DNA from: Lomentospora prolificans
Lineage: Eukaryota > Ascomycota > Sordariomycetes > Microascales > Microascaceae
Direction of reading: 5' to 3'
Assembly (NCBI GenBank): GCA_029532625.1
Contig: JARFXM010000010.1
Span: 744,001 to 808,000, forward strand
Length of the DNA: 64,000 nt
Below the pieces are notes generated by a model. That model searched no databases and was not told the origin of the DNA. It saw only the letters and a list, made by a program, of their open reading frames with translations. Below are positions 36,601 to 45,403 of this stretch, piece after piece (position 1 is the first letter of the stretch; each line of letters starts with the position of its first letter). The position numbers and the translations under genes were made by a program.

Positions 36601-37409
36601 CCTATCCTGGCGCGCCGGCCGCTCCCCATAGTGATCGACTCGGCCTCATGCAGGCCTATGGCCAACGTGGGATCCACTCTGGACAACCCTCCCCAATCTC
36701 GCCAATGGGTGATCTCCCATCCCCCTTCGGCCCCGCCTCTGGAAGGAGCACCCCCAATGGCATGGCCGCTCCGTCTCCACGTCGTCCCTCCGCGCCTCCG
36801 ATCCCCTCCCCATCTGCCATGGCAATGCCTGCGCCCGATCCGAACAGCACGTCGGTTAGGCTCGACGAGAGCATGAAGCGTGTGGTGCGGAAGAGGGACA
36901 TTTCTGAACCAACCTTTGTTTCTTCGACTTCTCGCGTGCCCGTGGTTGACTTGCCTGAGGAGGGAAATCGATCCAGGAGTGGCTCCCGGTCCAGGTCTGG
37001 GAGTCTTCTGAAGACCTTGGGTGCTGCGGCATCGACACCCAATCTCCACGCTCAAGCGCATGCTCCCCCGGTGCCACCCATCAACCCCCGAAGGCGCAAC
37101 GTTTTGGGTAACTTGATGGGCCGCAAGGGTGACGATGACATGAATCTCAGCACACCCCAGCTCCCCTTCGTTTCTAACGGAGCCGACTCCGGTGATGAGA
37201 ATCGCAGCGCCTTCTCTGTCAGCGATGAGGAAGATGCTCTCGGTCGCGACCGCCACAGGCTTCGAAAGGCGACTAGCGAGGCGAACGTAGCCTTGGCGGC
37301 TAGGAACGGAGCGCCCAGGCGCCAAAGCCCCCCGTACGTCTCGCACGGCGCTTCCCAGGGCCCTCCCCCATCGGTGACAACCAACGGTATGCCCGGCGGG
37401 CTGATTTGA
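33639..37409 (+). CDS. large disordered Ser/Pro-rich fungal protein, function unknown
   Basis: A single-exon frame of 1256 codons. It opens with a basic segment (MHRFKTRRKAK) and a modestly conserved-looking part to about residue 110 (SARFSMLREQDDPNTKIGKASDDSVLFPKRQSKI). The remainder is Ser-, Pro-, Arg- and Gln-rich low complexity. One short alpha-helical or coiled-coil block, GLKQFRQARRELQRLKELE, sits at about 825-843. Recurrent SAPNL/STPNL-type motifs (near 355 and 1130) and many S/TP sites suggest phosphorylation by proline-directed kinases and 14-3-3 or scaffold behaviour. Arg-Ser repeats (RSRSGSRSRSG) lie near 1110. No catalytic domain, signal peptide or membrane segment. Codon quality is uniform, so it is a real gene. 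A regulatory or scaffold role is inference. Confidence 0.85.
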   Translation: MHRFKTRRKAKDDSAALPPAAEVDSSSPFRIFRGKKSHEEPVKKEIDITTALPSSDDFRTSLLMTGLSARFSMLREQDDPNTKIGKASDDSVLFPKRQSKITDYAFGGGLGDIAEVESIRAPPSLNRINSYHSQSDADSTTAGSVMTRPRPTEGNILFGGRQKIYKIPNGANSAGGGMGKPLYEDDVSLSAFQKWKQAERERNGATIFHDDSYDRPSRSSDLEISRPESPVATYNRKRETASTTSSGPSGSRNSTAATSITSQPTNTHKDWSSGSPLTSTSPIPTGERHVARTRRLYEQGLSQELHDNQSHAFSRLDTLSRKVTARTPDISQNNSPTGYTFGDRKLLSKASAPNLQPSNSLLGARSVTGPVDLGIRVNNLPEPSKPFGATPPLSPPISDHEESILPIHPSDKGKATALGVFQKPVQPYDESRFAQRQVQLQQGRETPTRQFRAESTTSRGTGRSNSPAAPQNPEEKKAASPLEVERTSTQQTLTFLDDDDDAPRSQPPKQIPSLPSPQARPSDEDHPAFRSSALPTPLSFTSKVSDGPASEATTPGLAPASTDPSSHDSPTLGPPSGLSGMVRQHLRSDSNASSIYGAAPLPSHEGSKLTIEPFDSRTLDELVGDLNPWNARENDWGLSSYGDHQKPTPAEAVTPNTGEQSPVAENRSSRHSEDTNNTNVNSRRASEKDEFANQLADGARRVRERLTSYVESDASSRDFDMPTPITETPLRSSPLGSLLRPKSSRGSLIEKNREPNNAPPKAMKMLGLGNVTMATSPNKQAFDEKDQPLSPMQEEPPSPERYSPPRKVSSEHEGDAKEDSTMHAGLKQFRQARRELQRLKELETKQRHQTQQPSQFTEHGSPAHRVPPPPQMRPQHRTPSRERRPPPSAYQRPPSAEPRMGYPGPGSRNNSRPPSRTTERDRSGSETSNGSRSQSRPPRLINPSGPNSPNGPMDDFRQGPPRQGPPMIRSPGLPGTDIRRSPHMPPQAYPGAPAAPHSDRLGLMQAYGQRGIHSGQPSPISPMGDLPSPFGPASGRSTPNGMAAPSPRRPSAPPIPSPSAMAMPAPDPNSTSVRLDESMKRVVRKRDISEPTFVSSTSRVPVVDLPEEGNRSRSGSRSRSGSLLKTLGAAASTPNLHAQAHAPPVPPINPRRRNVLGNLMGRKGDDDMNLSTPQLPFVSNGADSGDENRSAFSVSDEEDALGRDRHRLRKATSEANVALAARNGAPRRQSPPYVSHGASQGPPPSVTTNGMPGGLI

Positions 37410-40099
37410 GTAAGTTGTCGATGGACTGGCCACTTGAAGCTGGCCGATCAAATTTGGATTCTTCTGTTTTGTGGTTCTCCTGGGTTGCTATCCTGAACCT
37501 GGTGTGTCAGATCCCGGGTTATACATGGTTCCTTTCTGTGCCTTGTCTTGGCGGAGTCCAGACTGGTACCTGGCTAGTTTGAGCCTTGTGCTTGCCTTTG
37601 CAGATTCTTTTCGCGTATCCGACTTTCTTCATCCCTAACATGTTTGTTTTTCCTTGACGGAGCGTGGCGAATGCATACCGGAGTCCCAACGGCACAAAAT
37701 ATATGGCGATGCCCTTCATTTTCTATTACTACTATTGGCACACGGATTCGAGCGAGTAGTGTACGATTTGAGTTTTTATTGTTGACAAGAGAAGGGGGAC
37801 TCTTTCCTTTTGTTTATTTTCTCTCGAGACCGTGGGCACTGGCGACTTGCCCGGATTTCTTTATTCATGTCCAATTTTCACCTTCTCACCAATTTCTTTT
37901 TCACTTTCCATTCTCGGTTTGCTCTCGGTCTTTCTACGTCTGGGAACGAAAGATCTTTTTTCTTCTATTCGGATATCCTCATCGGGCAGTGTTGACAGAA
38001 ATCGCCGATGGAAGTGAGGCGGTGGGGGAAGCAGAGTATTGATACCATGTTAGTGGAAGCAGACAGGATGGAAAAATAGAACTCTATTCTGAGCAATCGA
38101 GAGAACTTGGAAATCAAACTGCAACGAACTTGTGCCCTGTGACTCTACGTGATGGTTGTGATGGTGCAGTACTTCAGTCGCCCTGTAGTAGTTGGGAACG
38201 CTTCACAAAGCCGGCAAGTGTTTGGGTTGAAACATGAGCATTATGTAGTTTGAGTAATAAGTCCAGATTCTGAAGATGATGGCAAATACGTGCAGGTCCG
38301 AGTGAAGCCTTTTACTCTTGTAGGTCATGTGCGTCCGTGTCCTAGACCACCATGGCCTAGACGGAACGAGCCGTCATTCACACGTGTGTCGAGATCGGGA
38401 TAGGAGTCGACAGAGAGAACAACCGTCATCTCCGATAAGACAAAAAGAAGAAAGAAAGAAGAAAAAGAGGCTGTTGGATGTTTGCATGGGGCATCGAACT
38501 CGGCCAAAGTCAATATGTATCATTCGATCTGCTCGTACATGCCACTTGACCACTTGACTGACTTGATGTATCTTTTACAGAAGCGTCGACAAACATCCAT
38601 TGTGAGAAGATGGAGCGAAGTGGAAAGACTGGGGAGAAAAAACAAACAAACAAAAAAAAAAAGGGAAGCGAAGGCCCCGGTTCCGTTGCAGGAGAGCCCT
38701 TGTCTGAGCGTGGAGGCGAGAAGAACACAATACAATAGGGCGGGTGAGTTTTCAGCTACTTCGCTGGGGGAGAATGGGCCTTACCTTGAATTAAGTAGGA
38801 TATATCGAGTGCGGATGGGCGTCGTTGTACTTTGTAGATACTCGCATTCTCACAGACGACCCGCTGGATGATGTAAGTCTCTTGGATGGCGAGGCCGGGA
38901 CGTAAGTGCGGGCTTGAGGAAAGGAAAGAGCACTAATAACGTGGGAGCTGTTTCTGGAAGAGGGGGTGAGGAAGGGGTGAGCAAGAGTGGAAGGTGGGTA
39001 TGAGAGATTGCTCCCACTTTTGCCCAAGAGGGTCTTTGATGAATTGATCGAATGCGTGACGCTTGGATTCATGGCAACGCAAGGGGGGATTGTCCAGGAA
39101 CGGAACCATTCCACCATGGTCGCCCAAAGGTTTACTCGAGTGCATACCCCTAGTGCTTTTTTCAGAGTAAGCCGTCTTGGCGGGTCGGCGGCGGACGAGC
39201 TTAACCCCGACTGGAGATACCAAGCTCAACTGAACTCTTCCGGGCGTCGGTGGTCCCAGACCTGTCGGACTACTGTCCCCATTCGATCTTATCCATCAGT
39301 TGCATCAATCACTCGGTCACAGAATGCGGGTGTGAGACAGATTCGAGTTTGCATCTCGGCTGATTCGAAAATTTGCACAACGTCAGTCCCAACCCCACGG
39401 CCACCGTTTTCTTAGGACATTGCATACGAGTCATGGTGTCTATCTGCAAACACCCAAGGTAAGCGTGCTCCAAGACCGTTTCCTCGGCCTTTCGTGCATC
39501 AAATAGCATGGCTCGAAGCAAGGGATGAAAACCTATGGTAGAGCTATTTCCTCATCGGCGGCCGGCTTACTCGGAATCGCCATTCCGCAGCGTCAGCAGC
39601 TACCACATGCGAATGGGCCGCAGGACCCTGGAACACTCTTCATCACAAACTTACGATTAGTTTATCCACATATCAATCTACTTGGCCGAGACGCTAACGT
39701 TGTAACTCTCCTCAGCCCTGTCGTGTCGTATGCGCCAAGTCCGACCAAGATGGAGAACCCTGATGGAGCTGCCCTCTTGTCAGCCATCGGAGCTACGTTC
39801 CCCCGGACATCACGATTCTAGCTGAACAGTTAGCAGATCGAGAGATGGAAGGGCCCCGCTAGACCAACGAGAATGTACATAATAGCTTGAACCCCTTGAT
39901 TTTAACGACATTTCGTCTCGGTTTCACAGCATTGTTGCCTGAGTCGTTCTTGCGCAATAGCCATTTCAGCGTTATTTACAAGTTCTTTTCCTCTTTTGCT
40001 TAGTTTTCCTAACCTACTTCCGTCCCTTTTATCACCAACCCTGGTTCCCAAACGCACCGTTCTGAGTGATTTACCAAGCTCAGATATCGCATCGCCAAC
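37410..40099. other. intergenic region
   Basis: A 2.7-kb gap with no supported gene. 37410-38050 is T-rich and is likely 3' UTR and terminator DNA of the preceding gene. A purine/A-rich stretch at about 38441-38470 and an A-rich AAACAAAC run at about 38639-38661 are low-complexity. The last few hundred bases carry the FMO promoter. Confidence 0.55.
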
Positions 40100-42090
40100 A
40101 TGGCCTCCAAGGAAGCACCCACAGTCGCCGTCGTCGGTCTTGGTAAGCGAATTTCTGTAGGAGCCAGCTCTTGTGACCGGGAAATGCTAATGGCGGCGGC
40201 TGTAAAACAGGCGCTTTGGGAATTGTATCCGTGAAGAACCTCCTCGAACAGGGATTTGCTGTGACAGGGTTTGACGGCAACGAATTCGTCGGCGGCCTGT
40301 GGCATTACACTCCAGATGATCGAACGTCTGTCCTGGAATGTGGGTGATGCTCTTTGGCTCTCGAAGCGTAAAATAGCTAACAAGCCAAAGCGACCGTTAT
40401 TAATGTTTCCTCTGAGAGAGTGCGCTCCCATTGATTCGTTTGGCCAGCCTTGATGGCATCACTAGCTTCAAGGAACATGGACCCAAAGCGTGAAGTTAAC
40501 ATTATTTAGGGCTGCTTTACCGACTTCCCATTCCCCGCAGGTACGATCCAATAGCGAGTACACATCTCAAAGGATGTGAGAGTCCTAGGCTGACAACGCT
40601 TGCAGACAGCGATCCCTTCGTGAAAGCCTCAGTTGTCGAACAGTACCTCGAGGACTATGTCGACCACTTCAACCTCCGGCCGCACCTCAGACTAAGCACC
40701 CATATCCGTAGAGTTGCACGCGCCGAAGAGGGTGACAAGTGGGCCGTCACCATCGATAAGACGGGTGAGGTGGAATATTTTGACAAGGTGATCATGGCAA
40801 CGGGCATTGGCCAATTTCCGTTGATTCCCAAGTTCCCCGGCATTGAGAAATTTAGGGGGCAAACTCTCCACTCTCGTGCCTTCAAAAAGTATGAAACGGT
40901 CTCTGGATACACAAGGTGCCCTAGACTAACTAAAGAGTAGGGCAGACAATTTCAAGGGCCGAAAGGTTCTCGTGATTGGCATTAGCAACAGTGGTGCAGA
41001 TACTGTTGTCGCCCTCCAGGGCCATGCCGAGAAGATCTACGCGTCCCATCGCGAAGGAATTGCAATTGTGAGCTTGAGAATATTCTCCCACGTTATTGTT
41101 TAAGTTAACGCAACCAACCACACTCTCTAGATGCCACGATTCAATAAGGGAAGGCCCATTGACCACAGCATCAACGTCAGGCTCGAAAGGATGCTCGGCT
41201 TTCTCGAGAAAAGTTTCCCTAGCCAGGCCGAAGCTATGATAAACAAGGTGATTGAAAAGATCATGCTCGACAACTTTCAGATCCGCCCCGAGTGGGAACT
41301 CCTCCCTGCCCCCTCGGTAAAGACCACCGTTGCAGTCATTTCAGATCACCTTGTGGACGCCTTCGAGGCTGGCACTGTCGAATCCGTTCTCGGCATCAAG
41401 GAATTCACAGGTCCCAACGAAGTTGAGCTCGTCGACGGCACCCGACTCGAAATTGACACCGTTATCTACTGCACGGGATATACCAACGACTTCAGTATCC
41501 TCGACAGATCCGTCGACCCCACGCGCGACACCGGCAGATGGAAAGAGATCCCTTCCTCTAAGGGCAGCCACTGCCCCCGCCTCTACCGCAACGTCTTCTC
41601 TCTTGATTATCCCCACTCCCTTGCGTTCATGGGCTGCGCCATATTCCTATCCCCGGCTTTCCAGCTCTACGATTTGACTTCGATGGCCATCGCCCAAATT
41701 TGGGCCGGCAACTCTAACCTGCCTCCACTTGAAGAGATGATCCGCATTACGGACAATCATATCGATGAGATGTGCGAGAACGCCCGGCGCCGGCCCAAGG
41801 TGCTTCATCCGGGGTGGGTCAACGGCGCAGAGTTCATGGCCTGGGCTAACGATATGGCTGGAACGGGCATTAATGATAAGCTCGGTTGGGGGCCAGAGGG
41901 ATTAAAATTTTGGCTCACGAACCCGAAACTCTGCAATTTAATCATGGGAGGGATTTATAGCCCGCACATTTTTAGGCTTTTCGAGACAGGTAAGAGGAAG
42001 GCGTGGCCCGGTGCCGAGGAGGAGATTAAGAGGGTGAACGTCAAGGTCGCCAAGGCTACAAAGGAGAGGCAGGAAAAGATGGGATCATGA
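40100..42090 (+). CDS. flavin-containing monooxygenase (FMO-like)
   Basis: A 533-residue model in seven exons: 40100-40142, 40211-40339, 40391-40419, 40510-40540, 40606-40888, 40941-41067 and 41131-42090. Introns are 68, 51, 90, 65, 52 and 63 bp; the frame is continuous through all of them. The FAD-binding Rossmann motif is VAVVGLGALG (G13-x-G15-x2-G18). The FMO signature F-x-G-x3-H-x3-F is FRGQTLHSRAF at about 160-170. The NADP-binding motif is VIGISNSGAD (185-192), and ATGIGQFP and YCTGYTNDF also fit the family. These enzymes use NADPH and O2 to oxygenate soft nucleophiles (N, S) or ketones. Two exons are only 29 and 31 nt, and two acceptors or donors are non-optimal (AAG, GTGGGT), so the 40340-40605 region is the least secure. 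Convergent with the next gene, with only 132 bp between stops. Confidence 0.88.
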
Positions 42091-42222
42091 TACCTGCTTG
42101 GAGTGTTGTCACCTGTGTCATATGTATGCTATGTCTTGTTTTCTTACTCTTTCATTTGTTTGACTTGTCTGAATGCTGAATATAGTTGGTTTATACCCGT
42201 ACCCCATCCTCGCTTGTTCCAC

Positions 42223-42891
42223 CTAGACGCAGACGCCATTACAATCCACGGCTCCCTGCGCAGGATCACATCCATCGGACGGGTCCTCGACACAAATCAA
42301 CCCAGCAGGGCACGGGAGCCCAAAGTAACCACCACACGGCTTCTTTTCGACGCACACGCCGGGCCTATCACACGCCATCCCGCACCCTTCAACCCTGGGA
42401 TCGTCGACACAAACGTAACCCTCCTCGCACTGCAAGGGGCCCTCTTTTCTATCCCCTCCGCAAGGCTGATAGCTCGGTACGGGAAGCGCGCTAGTGGTCA
42501 TGGAAGCGTACCCGTCCAAACAGGTCGTGGGGCTGTTATTCGCCGGGGTGGACGAAACCTCGACCGTGGTAGATTCCGGAGTTGGCGTCTCAACGGACCC
42601 CAGGCACGTGGTAGGGCTGTTATCAGGGTCGTCGGACGCCGAGGGAACGGATTCTTCTGTCGCCGTGGTGGACGGGCCGGCGGTGCGGGTGGTGAGGGTG
42701 GTGAGGACACAGCGGCCGGCGCAGTTTTCGCCGCGGGTTGCCGGGCAGGAGGGGTCGGAGGCTGAACAGGACATGGAGATTGGGCAGGCGGCGATGCGGA
42801 AGCCGCAGGGGGGCCCGATGGAGTCTGGGGGCGGGGTTGTTGCGATGGTGAGGGTTAGGAGCAGGGTTGTTAGGGAGAGGTGGAGGAGCAT
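42223..42891 (-). CDS. secreted cysteine-rich protein with three six-Cys-type modules
   Basis: An intact single-exon frame of 222 residues. A signal peptide (MLLHLSLTTLLLTLTIA) opens it. Module 1 (about 29-62) is PCGFRIAACP...CAGRCV. A Thr/Ser/Pro-rich linker (about 65-140) looks O-glycosylated. Two closely related modules then follow back to back (about 142-222), each PCGG...C..G..CV(D/E)DP...GC......C.GVCV, with conserved Gly and Asp-Pro between Cys. Nothing follows the last module, so there is no GPI signal or membrane anchor. The even Cys pattern implies disulfides and extracellular action. I do not recognise a named domain. Candidate roles are cell-wall association or effector, by analogy only. 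Confidence 0.75.
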   Translation of the reverse strand: MLLHLSLTTLLLTLTIATTPPPDSIGPPCGFRIAACPISMSCSASDPSCPATRGENCAGRCVLTTLTTRTAGPSTTATEESVPSASDDPDNSPTTCLGSVETPTPESTTVEVSSTPANNSPTTCLDGYASMTTSALPVPSYQPCGGDRKEGPLQCEEGYVCVDDPRVEGCGMACDRPGVCVEKKPCGGYFGLPCPAGLICVEDPSDGCDPAQGAVDCNGVCV

Positions 42892-43885
42892 TTTGGCGGG
42901 TGGATGGTGGTGAGTTTGGGTCTGGGTCGGAGGGTGATGGAAGTGATGGCTCTCAGTAGGGTCGAACCGCTTCTCTGAGAGTAAGGGGCTCCTTTAATAC
43001 TTTTGATTTCGGGTGAGATGGAATGAATTGTGTCGGTCTCGTAAAAGTACTGCTGATCATTGAATGAGATGATGGCTGTCTAGGTTTGGAATACCTCAGT
43101 TGGATCCCAAGAAAGAAGGACCGGGGTTTTAAGTACTTCCCGGCCCCATCCATAAACGACGTATTGAAATATCCTTTCCGAGATTTTCCATTTCTGGCGT
43201 CCCCAAGAAACTGTTCAGCTGGCTGTGGTTCCTCCAGAGTGCACACCTAGATTACTGTGGTGCATCCTCAGCCCGCGGGTCTCGTATATCGCTCCCGACC
43301 TCACCTCAACTCGGTTGCAAACTCTTGGCTCCCTGAGGATCCGTCGGTGCAAGTGGGACACTATAGTACAGAATGATGCTGAAAATAGAAGCGAGTGGTT
43401 TTTGTCGATCTTGGGGGCCCGGATTGAGAACATGGAAACGAGCGATGGGGCATGATTTTCCTGGGGACGGGCCGGGTAAAGACACCGGGATGATACTAGA
43501 CAAAGTGTTTTTCTTTTTATTTTTTTTCGCGCGAGTCAGGGTGTTTGACGGTGTTGTATTGCAGTGTAACAGCCAGCTGTGTCTTCAAATTGGAATCAAT
43601 CAATGTGATTCGAGGCTTCTTCGATATCACTGATCGCGACGAATGCTCGGTGAGTACGGTTTTTTTCTTGGTTTCCATCACTGTTGGGGATTGTTTAAGT
43701 GTAACTGGTCGCGAGATCTCCTGATTATCGATTTCTATTTTTATATATCATTTTAAGCTGAAAAAGTACTGCGAGATCCGCAAACATTGCGATTCATGCT
43801 TCCGAAACTTGTTGTTTCTTTGGCTCTTGGTTATCAGGATTCTCTAGATATTTGGCGCCGAGGAACATTACATTAGAATTTAATT

Positions 43886-44041
43886 AAAGTAAGGGAGGAA
43901 AGAAAAAGAGAAAGAAAAAAGAAATAAAGAAGAGGGAGGCAGAGAGGTGGAATAGAACACCGGCAACGATACCACGGCTTCAGGGAGTGTTGAAAAAAAA
44001 AAAAAAAGGAAAGGCAAAAAAAAAAGGGAAAGAAGGGGGGG
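43886..44041. repeat. polypurine low-complexity tract with A15 run
   Basis: Nearly all purine on the + strand in two blocks (about 43886-43950 and 43990-44041), including A15 and a terminal G7. It could form triplex or other non-B DNA; no gene crosses it. Confidence 0.8.
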
Positions 44042-45216
44042 CCTGACTCCTTGGAAGTTTTCCAAACCGCCTGCGTCGTCGCAAGACCCCCGAAAACTCA
44101 TCCGAAGACTGGTTTTTTTCTAACCTTTTGAGCGCTCCGGATAAACCGCTAGGCCACCGGTCACACTGTTGTGCTTGAGCTGCTCGGTTAGGAATTCCTA
44201 CCCGGATTCTCATATATGAAGCTATTAGGGTATCACGGTTGAGAACTTATAGGATGTCAAGTGGAAGGTGCGATGGTGAGGCTCCGAGGTTCTGATGCTC
44301 GGCGTCGGATCCGAGCCCCGTAGTTGAGACCCGCTCCGGCCGTGCAAAGTACTTCGTAGATTACGAACCTGCTTGCATCTCTCTTAAATAAGCTCCATCG
44401 GGGGCGATCCCTGGCCTGGCTCTTAGCTAGAGTCAACGCACATTATACCCGCCAAAAGAATCGGATGTCTCGATAAGCTCCCAGCCTAGCTCTATAGTGC
44501 TTGCTGGGATGACATCTACAAACGCCGTCCGGCGAGATGTCGAGAATCTACCAACCGGTTCCGAGGCATACGACATACGAACATGCCGCGGGACGTGTTA
44601 CAACTCAGAGACCTCACCAGAACGAAGCGAAGCAGCTCGTAAACTCTTTTCATGGCTCGCTCACACCGAGTTCAAAAAAAATGGTGCGTCGCAGATCGAC
44701 GTTAACTTTGCAGTGTTTCATTACGACCCTGACCACCCTTGTTTTGGGAACGACGAAGATGGCGATGATGTGTTCGGACTAACGGCGGCATTGACGTCAA
44801 TGTCAATCCGAGGCACGCTTCCCTGGACATGTCTCTCCTTTTCTGCGGCGCGGATGTCTTGAGGTTATTGGCCAAACACTAGGCATAGACAAGGTGTGGA
44901 TCTGAAATTCTCGTCTTCGTGGGCTGCATATGTCAGACACGATGAGACTGTCAAGCTATGTCCTAGAGTCGGCTTAAGCCGGCGAGCGGGGAGAGCTTAA
45001 TATCGGACAAACTAGCTGGCTAGACCCAACGCCAGCCACACTTCTTCTCATCGATCAGTTGAGGTGATAAAAAGGTACGGAGGTACAAGCAACTCCAGCT
45101 CCGGTATGCGGCGGGGGGAAGACGACGGGTACGTACCGAAAGAGCTGGCTCACCGCGCAATTGGAATTTTTGGCAGGGCAATTTTTCACCCCGCCAAAAC
45201 TTCCGCGGGGCAAGTG

Positions 45217-45222
45217 TGACTC
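45217..45222 (+). promoter_or_regulatory. candidate cross-pathway control element (TGACTC)
   Basis: TGACTC followed by G lies 182 bp upstream of the LYS2 start. The Gcn4/Cpc1/CpcA site is TGACTCA, so this is the six-base core with a mismatch at the seventh position. Position and pathway fit amino-acid starvation control of lysine synthesis, but a six-base match alone is weak. Confidence 0.4.
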
Positions 45223-45403
45223 GACTCAATCCGACCGGAAGGAGCAAGGCGGCTTGACCGATTTTTTTGTGACGCATTATAATCAACGTCTTTCGCTTCC
45301 CGAAAACGGGCCATCGCCTGAATCTTTTTTTTTCCTTCCCTGTCGCTTCCACACTTATTTGCGACTCCTCGGTGAGCTGTCCAACGCCAATTGAGTGCCC
45401 ACG

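Larger units (their letters stand above)
42892..45403. other. intergenic region between secreted-protein gene and LYS2
   Basis: A 2.5-kb gap that holds two divergent promoters. It contains the purine tract listed separately and a 121-codon frame (44497-44862, +) without recognisable features. The final 200 bp hold the LYS2 promoter. Confidence 0.55.

Noticed and set aside
36456..37451. 331-codon frame on the minus strand
   Set aside because: Antisense shadow of the disordered protein gene; composition mirrors the opposite codons.
38987..39415. 142-codon frame on the + strand
   Set aside because: No motif, no leader features, and unrelated-looking frames overlap it on both strands.
44050..44170. 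Minus-strand GGTGGCCTAGCGGT, resembling a D-arm of Leu/Ser-type tRNA
   Set aside because: The D stem does not close, there is no matching T-arm, and no 3' acceptor strand pairs with GACCGGT.
44497..44862. 121-codon frame on the + strand upstream of LYS2
   Set aside because: Considered as the missing Lys2 N-terminus, but its residues do not resemble that region and no splice into 45404 keeps frame.
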